Shown: piece after piece, positions 13,608-21,814 of the stretch | Layout of the letters: each line of letters begins with the position of its first letter | How positions within the stretch are numbered: position 1 is the first letter of the stretch | Source of the DNA: Lachnospiraceae bacterium UBA7784 | GTDB lineage: Bacteria; Bacillota; Clostridia; Lachnospirales; Lachnospiraceae | Length of the DNA: 23,576 nucleotides | NCBI GenBank assembly: GCA_002480925.1 | Contig: DLDA01000014.1 | Span: 2,263 to 25,838, forward strand | Direction: 5' to 3' | Position numbers and translations under genes: made by a program | The notes under the pieces: model-generated | The model's input: only the letters and a program-made list of their open reading frames with translations | Told to the model about the DNA's origin: nothing | The model's database searches: none

Positions 13608-15491
13608 TTATACTCTTGCTGTGATCAGAGGCTCCCCCTGCTTAATCAGTCCTTCCCTTGCCGGGGAGATTTCCTTATACATATCAGGATTCGTGACAAG
13701 CACAGGAGTCACCAGCTTGTATCCGGCCTTCCTGATAGAGGCCATATCAAATGTCAGGAGCAGATCTCCCTTTTTCACACGATCTCCTTCATTAACTTTT
13801 CCCTCAAAGAACTGTCCATTCAGCTCAACTGTGTTAAGTCCCACATGAATCAGAAGCTCAGCTCCCGCATCCGTGGTGATCCCGATAGCATGCTTTGTCG
13901 GGAAAAAGGTCGTTACCGTGCCGTCTGCAGGTGCATATACTTTTCCCTCTGACGGCTCAACTGCAGCTCCCTGGCCCAGAACTCCCGAAGCGAAGGTCTC
14001 GTCCGGGACCTGGTTTAATGGAATTATCTCACCGGCAACTGGAGATGCGATCTCCTGATTCCCTGCCTGCTCAGCTGCCTCATCCTTTTTGTCTTCTGCC
14101 TTTTCCTCCTTTACAGGATCCTTGTACATCACATAGGAGCAGATAAATGCTACTACGAAGGCCACTGCCATTGTAACTGCATACATGACAACTGACTGTG
14201 TCGTGATAAGGAATCCGAAAAGTCCTGTTATGCCATAAGCTGTCGCATAAACGCCTGATATAGCTGCTACAAATCCGCCTGCAGCACCTCCTATGCAGCC
14301 TGCTATGAATGGCTTCATGAATCTGATATTGACACCGAAGATAGCCGGCTCTGTGATCCCTAAGAATGCCGAAAGAGATGAAGGAGCTGCCATTGACTTG
14401 ATCTTCTTGTCCTTTGTCTTTACAGCAACTGCAAGCGCTGCTGCACCCTGTCCCACGTTAGCTGCTGTAGCTATTGGCATCCAGGTGTTCTTTGGTACTG
14501 CAAGTGAACACATTTCAGCTTCTATCATATTGTACATATGATGAAGTCCTGCTACTACTGTGATAGCATAGAGACCGCCGATCAGGATACCGCCGATTCC
14601 GAATGGAAGTCCGATAAGAGCCTGTGCTCCGTGAAGGACCCATGACTCTACCATCGAGAAGACAGGTCCTATGATCGTAAGTGTGAGATATCCTGTGACA
14701 AGCACTGAGACCAGCGGTGTGACAAAGAGGTCAAACATGGCCGGAACATGCTTGTGCAGCCATTTCTCCAGCTTGCTCATAAGGAATATGGCAATGATGA
14801 CCGGTATTACATGTCCCTGATAGCCAACCTGATCTACATGCCAGGCACCAAACCATACGCTCCATGTAGGGATATGCTTGCCTGCTTCCTCAAGACCTGC
14901 TACGCTCCATGCATTGATAAGGCTTGGATGGATCATTATGAATCCGATAACTGCTGCAAGGAACTGATTGCCTCCGAACTTCTTCGCTGCACTTATAGCT
15001 ATAAGTATAGGAAGCATGGAAAGGGCTGCTCCTGCAAAAAGATTGATGATATTGTAGGTATCGCTTTTGGCTATAGCTGGGAAGGCGCTTGAAAGACCAC
15101 CCAGAAGTCCGTTCAAAAGACCACTGGCCACGATAGCCGGAATGATAGGAACGAAGATATCCCCGAGTGTCTTTATGGCTCTAAGAAACCAGTTCTGCTT
15201 TTCTGCAGCAGCGGCCTTGACATCCTCCTTGGTACCGCCCTCTATATGAGCCAGGTCTATAAACTCATCATAGACATGATTTACTATTCCTGTGCCAAAG
15301 ATGACCTGGAGCTGTCCGCTTGCCTCGAAGCAACCCTTGACTCCGTCCACAGACTCAATCGCTTCCTTATCCACCTTGCTGTTGTCGGCGATCACGAGAC
15401 GCAGTCTGGTCGCGCAATGTGCAGCCGATACTATATTTCCAGAGCCTCCTATATGATCGAGCACTCCCTGTGCTGACTTCCTGTAGTCCAT
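13608..15491 (-). CDS. scrA: Sucrose/beta-glucoside PTS transporter EIIBCA
   Basis: A 627-residue phosphotransferase permease with all three domains in one chain, which imports and phosphorylates the sugar. EIIB (1-90) carries the phosphocysteine C26 in AAHCATRLRL. EIIC (about 105-455) has some ten membrane segments and the GITEPAIFG motif. EIIA (about 485-627) carries H549 in LLIHVGLN and its partner H534. BglP/ScrA-type enzymes accept sucrose, trehalose or beta-glucosides; sucrose is inferred from the adjacent GH32 hydrolase and LacI operators. A short Lys/Glu/Asp-rich linker joins C and A. Start has GGAGG seven bases upstream. First gene of the operon with the hydrolase. Confidence 0.93.
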   Translation of the reverse strand: MDYRKSAQGVLDHIGGSGNIVSAAHCATRLRLVIADNSKVDKEAIESVDGVKGCFEASGQLQVIFGTGIVNHVYDEFIDLAHIEGGTKEDVKAAAAEKQNWFLRAIKTLGDIFVPIIPAIVASGLLNGLLGGLSSAFPAIAKSDTYNIINLFAGAALSMLPILIAISAAKKFGGNQFLAAVIGFIMIHPSLINAWSVAGLEEAGKHIPTWSVWFGAWHVDQVGYQGHVIPVIIAIFLMSKLEKWLHKHVPAMFDLFVTPLVSVLVTGYLTLTIIGPVFSMVESWVLHGAQALIGLPFGIGGILIGGLYAITVVAGLHHMYNMIEAEMCSLAVPKNTWMPIATAANVGQGAAALAVAVKTKDKKIKSMAAPSSLSAFLGITEPAIFGVNIRFMKPFIAGCIGGAAGGFVAAISGVYATAYGITGLFGFLITTQSVVMYAVTMAVAFVVAFICSYVMYKDPVKEEKAEDKKDEAAEQAGNQEIASPVAGEIIPLNQVPDETFASGVLGQGAAVEPSEGKVYAPADGTVTTFFPTKHAIGITTDAGAELLIHVGLNTVELNGQFFEGKVNEGDRVKKGDLLLTFDMASIRKAGYKLVTPVLVTNPDMYKEISPAREGLIKQGEPLITARV

Positions 15492-15518
15492 TGTTTTTCC
15501 TCCATAAAAACGGGTTTA

Positions 15519-15532
15519 TGAAATCGTTCTCA
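15519..15532. promoter_or_regulatory. LacI operator O2 in PTS leader
   Basis: TGAAATCGTTCTCA, the same 14 bases as at 9998-10011. It lies in the transcribed leader about 28 bases before the PTS start codon, 64 bases centre to centre from the perfect operator at 15583. Confidence 0.75.
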
Positions 15533-15540
15533 TATTATTC

Positions 15541-15574
15541 AAAAAATATACAAAGGCTGAGCTCATTGCCTTTG
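15541..15574 (-). terminator. Terminator-like hairpin in PTS leader
   Basis: On the minus strand CAAAGGC (15574-15568), a 10-base loop containing the palindrome TGAGCTCA, and GCCTTTG (15557-15551) are followed by TATATTTTTT. It lies between the two operators and before the PTS start, so it could attenuate the operon. I see no typical BglG-type antiterminator element overlapping it. Confidence 0.5.
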
Positions 15575-15582
15575 AATGTTTG

Positions 15583-15596
15583 TGAGAACGTTCTCA
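15583..15596. promoter_or_regulatory. LacI operator O1, perfect palindrome
   Basis: TGAGAACGTTCTCA is a perfect 14-base palindrome directly downstream of the expected transcription start of the PTS operon (roughly +8 to +21). Repressor here would block transcription. Confidence 0.85.
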
Positions 15597-15610
15597 TATC
15601 TGTTGAATAA

Positions 15611-15640
15611 ATTATACTATGCCTATCACTTGTTTGTAAA
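15611..15640 (-). promoter_or_regulatory. Promoter of sucrose PTS operon
   Basis: Minus-strand TATAAT (15616-15611) with TTTACA (15640-15635) 18 bases away, or TTACAA with 17. The leader to the PTS start is about 110 bases and contains both operators and the hairpin. Confidence 0.75.
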
Positions 15641-15692
15641 TTGGAAGAAACTGACAAAATTAGAGAGCAATTTTTGTGCAACTTTACTGGTC

Positions 15693-15727
15693 AAAAAAAA
15701 ACCGCCCCTCCACAAGGAGAAGCGGTT
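15693..15727 (-). terminator. Terminator of the amino-acid ABC operon
   Basis: On the minus strand AACCGC-TTCTCC pairs with GGAG-GGGCGGTT around a short TTGT loop and is followed by a run of T (15699-15693). It begins a few bases after the stop of the small acidic protein gene. Confidence 0.9.
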
Positions 15728-15732
15728 ATCTG

Positions 15733-15942
15733 TCATAGTCTGGCTATAATACCATTCTGGTCAATATCTATCTGATCCCCTTCATTGATATCCTTCTGAT
15801 AGAGCTCATCATCAGCCACATCGATCGTGGTCTCCTGCCCCTCACTATCTGCTATTATGACCTTATCCATGGCTACATAATCATCAGGCCTTTCCTCGCA
15901 GCCGTAGGGCGGCTCGAGGATCCTCTTCACTATATATTCCAT
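15733..15942 (-). CDS. Small acidic protein of unknown function
   Basis: I do not recognise this 69-residue protein. The first ten residues are basic and hydrophobic (MEYIVKRILE), followed by EPPYGCEERPDD and a strongly Asp/Glu-rich, strand-like remainder (about 20 acidic residues) ending NGIIARL. It has no membrane segment and a single cysteine. It starts 12 bases after the transporter ATPase and ends just before the operon terminator, so it is co-transcribed with the ABC transporter. The Gly/Asp pattern INEGDQIDIDQNG is like a small beta-barrel domain, but this is only an impression. Confidence 0.7.
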   Translation of the reverse strand: MEYIVKRILEPPYGCEERPDDYVAMDKVIIADSEGQETTIDVADDELYQKDINEGDQIDIDQNGIIARL

Positions 15943-15953
15943 TTTGAAAGCAC

Positions 15954-16688
15954 CTAGAGTATCTTTGAAAGGAATTCCTTCAGCCTGTCATTTTCAGGGT
16001 GATCGAAAACCTTCTCCGGACTTCCCTGCTCAAGTATCCTTCCATCTGCCACAAAGAAGACCCTGTCGGCCACCTCTCTGGCGAATGACATCTCATGAGT
16101 CACGACAGCCATAGTCATCCCTTCTGACGCTACCTCCTTCATAACGTCAAGGACCTCGCCTATCATCTCAGGATCAAGAGCGGATGTCGGCTCATCGAAA
16201 AGCATCATCTTCGGGTTCATGGCAAGAGAGCGAACAATGGCTATCCTCTGCTGCTGGCCTCCCGAAAGCTGTCTTGGATATGCATCGATCTTTGACTCGA
16301 GCCCTACCCTTTTAAGCAGTGACAGAGCCTTTTCATCGGCCTCCTGCTGGGTCATCTTCTTAAGAAGCACCGGAGCTAAGGTTATATTTTCCCTGACTGA
16401 CAGATGGGGAAAAAGATTGAAATGCTGGAAGACCATGCCCATCTGAGAACGAACTGCATCTATATCAGTTCCTTTAGAGGTGATATCTGCTCCGTCAAAG
16501 ATGATCTCTCCCTCGGTCGGGGTCTCAAGCAGGTTCAGACACCTAAGGAAGGTACTTTTACCCGATCCTGACGGACCGATTATAGCGACCTTTTCCTTGT
16601 CCTTTACCTCAGCATCTATGCCCTTCAGCACCTCTAAGGGACCCTTTACTGTATTAAATGTCTTTTTCAGTCCACTTACCCTTATCAT
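15954..16688 (-). CDS. Polar amino-acid ABC transporter ATP-binding protein
   Basis: The 244-residue ATPase of a GlnQ/HisP-type importer. Walker [10 protein letters not shown] (38-46, K44), Q-loop Q88, signature LSGGQQQR (141-148), Walker B MMLFDEPT (161-168, E166) and the switch histidine in VVTHEM are all intact. Start overlaps the permease stop by one base (TAATG). It powers uptake with the permease and lipoprotein encoded upstream. Confidence 0.97.
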   Translation of the reverse strand: MIRVSGLKKTFNTVKGPLEVLKGIDAEVKDKEKVAIIGPSGSGKSTFLRCLNLLETPTEGEIIFDGADITSKGTDIDAVRSQMGMVFQHFNLFPHLSVRENITLAPVLLKKMTQQEADEKALSLLKRVGLESKIDAYPRQLSGGQQQRIAIVRSLAMNPKMMLFDEPTSALDPEMIGEVLDVMKEVASEGMTMAVVTHEMSFAREVADRVFFVADGRILEQGSPEKVFDHPENDRLKEFLSKIL

Positions 16689-17389
16689 TATCTGGCCTCC
16701 CTTCTGGCCACGCGTCGTTCAAGCACGTGGAGGACCTGTGTCATCGCTATAACAAGCACCAGATAGATAAGCGCTACCAGAAGCAGCGGTGGATACGGAT
16801 CAAAAGTCACAGAACGGATTATATCTCCTGCCTTGGTCAGATCCTGGATCCCTACGTATCCTGCGACCGAGGTCTCCTTCAGAAGCGTAATAAACTCGTT
16901 GAAGATAGCAGGGGCGACGTTCCTTACAGCCTGAGGAAGCACTATCCTTCTCATGGTCTGTGACCATGAAAGTCCGAGTGATCTCCCAGCCTCTGTCTGT
17001 CCTTTATCAACCGACTGGATACCGCTTCTGAAGACCTCTGATACATAAGCTCCTGAATTTATTCCAAAGGCAATTATCGCAATTATTATCCCATTATCCA
17101 CATTCTGAAGGATAATGAAATAGGAAATGAGAAGCTGTACCACAGTAGGGGTCCCTCGGATGACCGTCAGGTAAATGCCGACGATCAGATTCAGGACCTT
17201 CATCAGAGGCCCCCTGCTGCCCTGATTGTAGGTAACCTTTATCATTGAGGTTATGATGCCAAGCGCCACTCCTATTATCAGTGCGAAAACAGTGATCAGA
17301 AGAGTATTTCCGAGACCGGATACTATATACATATACCGGTCCTTCTCTATGAAATCCTCATAGAGATGCTCTAAGAGATTATATCCCAT
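16688..17389 (-). CDS. Polar amino-acid ABC transporter permease
   Basis: The 233-residue membrane subunit of the HisM/GlnP type. An N-terminal span ([19 protein letters not shown]) and several further spans are present. The ATPase-coupling loop follows the EAA pattern in [20 protein letters not shown] (about 132-151), and RGTPTVVQL is typical. It starts after AAGGAG. One permease gene suggests a homodimer. A nine-base gap separates it from the binding protein gene. Confidence 0.95.
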   Translation of the reverse strand: MGYNLLEHLYEDFIEKDRYMYIVSGLGNTLLITVFALIIGVALGIITSMIKVTYNQGSRGPLMKVLNLIVGIYLTVIRGTPTVVQLLISYFIILQNVDNGIIIAIIAFGINSGAYVSEVFRSGIQSVDKGQTEAGRSLGLSWSQTMRRIVLPQAVRNVAPAIFNEFITLLKETSVAGYVGIQDLTKAGDIIRSVTFDPYPPLLLVALIYLVLVIAMTQVLHVLERRVARREAR

Positions 17390-17398
17390 GAATTCTCC

Positions 17399-18202
17399 TT
17401 ATTGAGCCGAATCAGATGTATATTTGTCAATGATCTGATTCATCTCGCCGCTGTCGCTTAATTTCTTTATTACCTTATTGATCTCACCAGCCAGATTCGA
17501 TCCCTTTGGTACTGCTGCTGCATACTCCTCAGTAGTCAGGTTGTCTGAGACCTTTTCGATCTTTCCCTCGTTATCCTTGAGAAACTGTTTAGCCGGATAA
17601 TCATCGAGTACAACCGCATCTATCCTTCCTGCGATCAGATCAGAAACCGCATCCACAAACTTCTGATATCTTTTGACCTCCTTGACAGAAATGTCATTCT
17701 TTCCATCCTCGTTGGTGCAATAGGTATCACCTGTAGTACCCTGCTGCACTCCTACCACCTTGCCGTCAAGATCCTTCGGCTTAGAGATATCTGTATTGCC
17801 CTTCTTTACCAGTATAACCTGTGAGGCATTGAAATATGTATTCGTAAAATCAGCGTTCTTCTTTCTGTCCTCTGTGACTGACATTCCTGCCATGCAGAAA
17901 TCAGCCTTGCCTGCCTTAAGCGCCGGTATGCAGGAATCAAATGCTATATCCGTTATCTCAAGCTTCACTCCGAGGTCATCTGCTACTGCCTGGGCCAGAT
18001 CAGCATCTATTCCTATGACCTTGTTGCCGTCCTTGTACTCGAACGGACGGAACTCTGCGTTTGTGACCATCGTGATCTTTCCAGCCTTCTTTATCGCTGC
18101 CACAGCATCATCCGACTTGGCAGACTTTCCTCCCTTCGATCCACATGCTGCCATTGACAGAGCCATTGTTGCTGCAAGAACTAATGCCATAATCTTCTTC
18201 AT
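17399..18202 (-). CDS. Amino-acid ABC transporter substrate-binding lipoprotein
   Basis: A 267-residue solute-binding protein of the polar amino-acid family (SBP_bac_3), anchored outside the membrane as a lipoprotein. The signal peptide MKKIMALVLAATMALSMAAC ends in a lipobox cysteine and is followed by a Gly/Ser/Lys linker. Ligand-binding segments are EFRPFEYKDGNKVIGIDADL, KADFCMAGMSVTEDRKKNAD and GVQQGTTGDTY. I chose the ATG at 18202 because GGAAAGGA precedes it at the right distance and the signal peptide starts there. An ATG at 18232 in the same frame adds ten unlikely residues and lies in an inverted repeat. The ligand cannot be read from sequence; cystine, glutamine or basic residues are all possible. 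Confidence 0.93.
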   Translation of the reverse strand: MKKIMALVLAATMALSMAACGSKGGKSAKSDDAVAAIKKAGKITMVTNAEFRPFEYKDGNKVIGIDADLAQAVADDLGVKLEITDIAFDSCIPALKAGKADFCMAGMSVTEDRKKNADFTNTYFNASQVILVKKGNTDISKPKDLDGKVVGVQQGTTGDTYCTNEDGKNDISVKEVKRYQKFVDAVSDLIAGRIDAVVLDDYPAKQFLKDNEGKIEKVSDNLTTEEYAAAVPKGSNLAGEINKVIKKLSDSGEMNQIIDKYTSDSAQ

Positions 18203-18217
18203 AAAAAATCCTTTCCA

Positions 18218-18240
18218 TATGCCGCATCCCAAACGGCATA
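18218..18240 (-). repeat. Inverted repeat in transporter leader
   Basis: Seven-base perfect arms TATGCCG and CGGCATA with a nine-base loop, lying in the leader immediately before the ribosome binding site of the lipoprotein gene. It could be an operator or an RNA hairpin that limits translation. Confidence 0.6.
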
Positions 18241-18263
18241 ACTGTATAATTATTCATTGAAAG

Positions 18264-18292
18264 ATTATAGAACAAAAAATCTGCAGCGTCAA
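18264..18292 (-). promoter_or_regulatory. Promoter of the amino-acid ABC operon
   Basis: Minus-strand TTGACG (18292-18287) and TATAAT (18269-18264) separated by 17 bases. It begins directly after the stop codon of the gene tail at 18294. Confidence 0.85.
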
Positions 18293-18293
18293 A

Positions 18294-18380
18294 TCATTTT
18301 ATTCCCTCTGCCACAAGCTTCTCAATAAGCTGCCTGTCTGCAGGAAGCCAGTTAAGTGATGGAAGCTCAGCCGATACCAC
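18294..18380 (-). pseudogene. Truncated 3' tail of an unidentified gene
   Basis: On the minus strand 28 codons read like the C-terminus of a real protein (SAELPSLNWLPADRQLIEK, then a Gly-Ile-Lys end) and stop at 18294-18296. The composition and G/C-ending codons match the host genes. A stop (18381-18383) in AT-rich sequence lies directly upstream. It looks like the remaining tail of a gene whose front was lost where the restriction island begins. I cannot name the family. The rest of 18381-18529 is AT-rich non-coding sequence. Confidence 0.4.
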
Positions 18381-18503
18381 TTACAAAGACTCTAAATTAC
18401 GTTTGTCAATTGAAATATAAGGCAAAGATCAGTAATATTCCGCCTTTATCTATTACCCGTTAAATTGATGGTTATATATCATATATTGTCGGGGAGATAA
18501 GAG

Positions 18504-18509
18504 TATAAT
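18504..18509 (+). promoter_or_regulatory. -10 box of regulator-endonuclease operon
   Basis: TATAAT with no good -35 at 17 bases. An AT-rich near-palindrome (ATATATCATATAT, 18474-18486) occupies that place, as at activator-dependent promoters of restriction controller genes. This role is inferred. Confidence 0.4.
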
Positions 18510-18529
18510 GTAAATACAAAGGAGGAAAC

Positions 18530-19045
18530 ATGGATACTGAGTTTATCCCGACTGAAATTCTATTGGTTTTTGGCACTAATATTAGAAAATCACGTGAAAG
18601 GCTAGGATATACCATTTCAGATTTAGCAGCATCTATAAAATTTGACCGTGGTTGCCTTTCAGCATTAGAGTATGGTGAGCAAAACATCGAATATATCACT
18701 GCTCTAAACCTCGCAAGGAAATTGGATGTATCTTTTCCTGATCTATTTTCAAGAAACTATATCAATAACTCAGCATATGATAAGAGCAATCGTTCCAACG
18801 TCTTCAAAGACGATGACTACCTACTTGTTTTTATCGAAAACTTCAAAAGGGAAGTGAGAAGCAGACAGATTAAACAGATAGAATTATATGCAGCAACTGA
18901 TATCCGAACTGAAACAATCAGTAGAATCATTAACCGTAAAGCATTTAACCCAACGATTAAGACGCTATATGCCATGTCATATATGGTTGACACTGATATG
19001 TACAGTTTATTTTCACGCACAACAAGAAAGGACGAAGTAATATGA
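18530..19045 (+). CDS. Double-HTH regulator of restriction system
   Basis: A 171-residue protein with two XRE-like helix-turn-helix domains in tandem. The first (about 12-70) reads GTNIRKSRERLGYTISDLAA then CLSALEYGEQNIEYITALNL. The second (about 98-160) reads FKREVRSRQIKQIELYAATD then ISRIINRKAFNPTIKTLYAM. Restriction controller proteins are usually single 75-100-residue HTH domains that dimerise, so a covalent tandem is a variation. The gene overlaps the endonuclease start by four bases (ATGA), so the two are co-expressed. I infer that it times endonuclease expression. Start supported by AGGAGG five bases upstream. Low G+C like the whole island. Confidence 0.82.
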   Translation: MDTEFIPTEILLVFGTNIRKSRERLGYTISDLAASIKFDRGCLSALEYGEQNIEYITALNLARKLDVSFPDLFSRNYINNSAYDKSNRSNVFKDDDYLLVFIENFKREVRSRQIKQIELYAATDIRTETISRIINRKAFNPTIKTLYAMSYMVDTDMYSLFSRTTRKDEVI

Positions 19046-20292
19046 TTTTTACACCATATTCAGATGAAGCAAATGTAATCAATATGATACGTCGTTTTAG
19101 AAACGAAGACTATGCATTAATTCGCTTGACACATACTATGATTGATAAGAATAATCTGGATGCTAATGGAATTCTAAGAGATCTGCTGTTTGACTGGGAG
19201 CTTGTTGATTATGATCAGTTAGAGAATGGTGGCAGTCATGGCATTTCCTATGATGCACTCTTCATTCAGGATGGCAAAACAGAATCGGTTAAAATTAAGT
19301 TTTATAAAGTTGCCAATGATCGAAGTGATAGGCGTTTTTCAATTGAAACAATAAAACAAAGAATGGAAAAAGGCGAAATTAATGAAGGTGATCTCCTTTA
19401 TATTTCTGTCTATAGACAGTCAACAGGCTACCCATTAATCTACTTAATCAATCTCACGCACAATATTCCTTCGGAGAACGATCTATTTAATGCTATTGGA
19501 GTAGATGCAATTACTAATCTGTTCTATAAGATCCGGCCTCGCCTTCAGAGAATTGTTAATAGCGGTTTTATTGATAATTCAAAAGGTCCCGGTCATATTG
19601 ATCCGAAGGACGTTGGAGATACTTTGGAATTTCTACTTGGTATCACTACTAATAACCGTACCGATGCTGATTGTCAGGGCTTAATAGAGATAAAATCAAA
19701 AGGTAGCAGCGGAACCTTAGACACCCTTTTTACTTTAAGGCCACGATTCGAAGGAACGAGAGTTGCAGATTATGAACCTAAAGATAGATATAGAGTCTCC
19801 GCATTTACTAGATTATATGGCTATGATTCAGATGCTCATTCTGGGTATAATAGCTTGTATATCACTATTGGTTCAATAGAAGCACCTCATAATAATCAGG
19901 GTTTTTATCTTAATGTTAATGATGAAGCTAAACGCGTAAATATCATCTGGACAGATCCAAAGACTGGTAACCGTGAGGTGGCTGCATACTGGTCTTTTAA
20001 TGACTTAAGACAGCAATTATATTTAAAACATCCATCAACATTATGGGTAAAAGCTGAAAGCAGAGAGATTAATGGAATGGGTCAATTCAAATACGACGAA
20101 ATCGAATTTTCCAGAGAACCACAGTTCACAACATTCCTCTCTCTAATTAAAGAGGGTATAATTACTTATGATTGGCGTGGATACACCACAAAAACAGGTC
20201 CATATTCCGGAAAGAACCATGGGAACGCATGGCGAATCAAGCCAACTGCAAGAACCTACTTATTTGGTGAAATCGAGCGAGTAAAGCTATAA
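19042..20292 (+). CDS. Type II restriction endonuclease, MvaI/BcnI-like
   Basis: A 416-residue predicted endonuclease. The C-terminal two-thirds resembles the MvaI/BcnI family. E195 lies in TLEFLLGI, followed by D210 and by E216 and K218 in ADCQGLIEIKSKG, a PD-(D/E)xK-type catalytic centre, then LFTLRPRFEGT. Later segments SLYITIGS, WVKAESREINGMGQFKYDEI and the end TARTYLFGEIERVKL also fit a nuclease domain. Classical MvaI and BcnI are about 240 residues, so the first 150-170 residues here are extra and of unknown function. Family members known to me cut CCNGG-type sites; that target is an inference. Partner methyltransferase is encoded convergently. Confidence 0.8.
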   Translation: MIFTPYSDEANVINMIRRFRNEDYALIRLTHTMIDKNNLDANGILRDLLFDWELVDYDQLENGGSHGISYDALFIQDGKTESVKIKFYKVANDRSDRRFSIETIKQRMEKGEINEGDLLYISVYRQSTGYPLIYLINLTHNIPSENDLFNAIGVDAITNLFYKIRPRLQRIVNSGFIDNSKGPGHIDPKDVGDTLEFLLGITTNNRTDADCQGLIEIKSKGSSGTLDTLFTLRPRFEGTRVADYEPKDRYRVSAFTRLYGYDSDAHSGYNSLYITIGSIEAPHNNQGFYLNVNDEAKRVNIIWTDPKTGNREVAAYWSFNDLRQQLYLKHPSTLWVKAESREINGMGQFKYDEIEFSREPQFTTFLSLIKEGIITYDWRGYTTKTGPYSGKNHGNAWRIKPTARTYLFGEIERVKL

Positions 20293-20310
20293 GAATTTAT
20301 TATGAAATCC

Positions 20311-20344
20311 AAAAAGGGTAATCCACATCACATGGATTACCCTT
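20311..20344 (-). terminator. Bidirectional terminator between nuclease and methylase
   Basis: Perfect 12-base-pair stem AAGGGTAATCCA with TGGATTACCCTT around a seven-base loop. On the minus strand it runs into TTTTT, terminating the methyltransferase gene; on the plus strand it follows the endonuclease but lacks a T-run. Confidence 0.85.
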
Positions 20345-20347
20345 GAT

Positions 20348-21706
20348 TTACAGCACTTTAATAATTTCTAATGCAACTGCTTTTGCTAAGAGTGGTGGTA
20401 CCGCGTTTCCAACCTGAGTGCATTGTGGAACCTCTGTCCTACGTTTTAATCCACCAGTTGTTCTCTTTCCCAAAAACTCAAAAGAATCATCAAATGATTG
20501 ACATCTTGCCATTTCTCTAACGCTTAATGTTCTATCTTCCCAAGGATTTATATAGTCGTCAGGAAGCGTAACTACAGTTGGCGAAGGCTCATTGGAATCC
20601 AATCTTTGTCTAATGTTTTTTTTAGTTAATAAAACATCTATAGCATCATCCGGCGCATTCGCATGCATAAATAGATCTATGACATCATCAGACTGCATTC
20701 TTAGCTTATCGCAACAAAGCTTTATCAAAGCATCCTTTCCTCTGATATCGATCCCTTGCTCTTTAATACGTTTTCTAAGCATTGTCCCTGTCTCACCCTC
20801 GTTGAATAAATCAAATCTCTCCAAAACAATGTCTGTGGAGTTTGGTAATTCAAGGTTCTGAAGATCCATTCTGTCACAAGGAATTGGTTTCCCTGTAATT
20901 AATGACGGTGTTCTTCCTGCTCTACTTTCCTTTTGGTAATCAGATAGTGTATGACTTACTTTGCTTTTTATTCTCGTATCATATACTAGATCGCTTATTG
21001 CATCCTTTAAAGTAAGCCTATTTTTAGGTTCAACCGTAGGTTTCGGATACGATGGTGCAGGAAGCTCTCTTCGAAATCCTATAAAAATCACGCGATTCCT
21101 TCTTTGCGGAACGCCATAATCTGCAGCATTAAGAACTCTAGGTTCCAAAGTATCATAGCCTATCCTATTCAATTCAGACCTTAAAATTGTAGGTGTAACA
21201 GAGCCATCCGGATACAGTGATCCCTCCTCAATAAGATTACCATTTTCATCGTACAAATCTAATCCCTTATACCCAAAAAACTGCATATCCATAAAACCTT
21301 CTACATTTTCCAATACAATGTATTTAGGTTTTACTTCATTAATCACTCTGACATATTCTCCAAACAGCAGATTTCTCGGGTCTTCTTTATCTCGTTTCCC
21401 AGCTCTTGAAAATCCTTGACAACTTGGTCCACCAATCATTAAATCGATTTGAGGTACTTCTTTATCGTGAAACATTTCAAGTTCACTAATCTTCTTATTA
21501 ATGAAATCACCATGTAGGTCTCTAATATCAGCTCTTTCAAACCAGGTATTCCGTCCCTGAATAAGACCTAACTGTTTATGACGATATTTATACGTCACCT
21601 CAACCATGTCACTGATATCAGAACTAAACAGGATATGAAACCCCGCCTGAATTAAACCTTCTGAGCATCCTCCAGCTCCACAAAATAAATCTACTGCGTA
21701 TGGCAT
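20348..21706 (-). CDS. DNA (cytosine-5-)-methyltransferase
   Basis: A 452-residue C5-methyltransferase that transfers methyl from S-adenosylmethionine to cytosine in the recognition site and protects the host from the adjacent endonuclease. Motif I DLFCGAGGCSEG (6-17), motif IV GGPSCQGFSRAG with catalytic C96, motif VI LENVEGF, motif VIII QRRNRVIF, motif IX REMARCQSFDDSFEF and motif X QVGNAVPPLLA are present in order. The usual PPC is PSC, a tolerated variant in this family. The region between motifs VIII and IX, about 170 residues, is the target-recognition domain. Convergent with the endonuclease; preceded by AGGAAGGTG. Confidence 0.96.
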   Translation of the reverse strand: MPYAVDLFCGAGGCSEGLIQAGFHILFSSDISDMVEVTYKYRHKQLGLIQGRNTWFERADIRDLHGDFINKKISELEMFHDKEVPQIDLMIGGPSCQGFSRAGKRDKEDPRNLLFGEYVRVINEVKPKYIVLENVEGFMDMQFFGYKGLDLYDENGNLIEEGSLYPDGSVTPTILRSELNRIGYDTLEPRVLNAADYGVPQRRNRVIFIGFRRELPAPSYPKPTVEPKNRLTLKDAISDLVYDTRIKSKVSHTLSDYQKESRAGRTPSLITGKPIPCDRMDLQNLELPNSTDIVLERFDLFNEGETGTMLRKRIKEQGIDIRGKDALIKLCCDKLRMQSDDVIDLFMHANAPDDAIDVLLTKKNIRQRLDSNEPSPTVVTLPDDYINPWEDRTLSVREMARCQSFDDSFEFLGKRTTGGLKRRTEVPQCTQVGNAVPPLLAKAVALEIIKVL

Positions 21707-21739
21707 ATAGTCACCTTCCTATAGTTTAAGCATTAACAT

Positions 21740-21756
21740 TTTATAGTTCAGGAACT
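21740..21756 (-). promoter_or_regulatory. Methylase -10 box and adjoining dyad
   Basis: Minus-strand TATAAA (21745-21740) abuts the dyad AGTTCAGGAACT (21745-21756), and no good -35 is seen. The placement suits binding by one of the two HTH regulators of the island. Confidence 0.35.
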
Positions 21757-21814
21757 TTTATAAGACTATCCAAATCTGTTGTGCCGTTTATAACTCTGTT
21801 ATTAGCATATCACT

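Noticed and set aside
13359..13952. Plus-strand 197-codon frame across the scrA-scrB junction
   Set aside because: Lies antisense to two well-supported genes and has no recognisable motif or start signal.
15541..15574. BglG/LicT-type ribonucleic antiterminator
   Set aside because: The hairpin lacks the conserved internal-loop sequence of such elements and no antiterminator gene is in the window.
21412..21432. Inactive methyltransferase because of PSC instead of PPC
   Set aside because: The Ser variant with the catalytic Cys and all other motifs intact is common in active family members.
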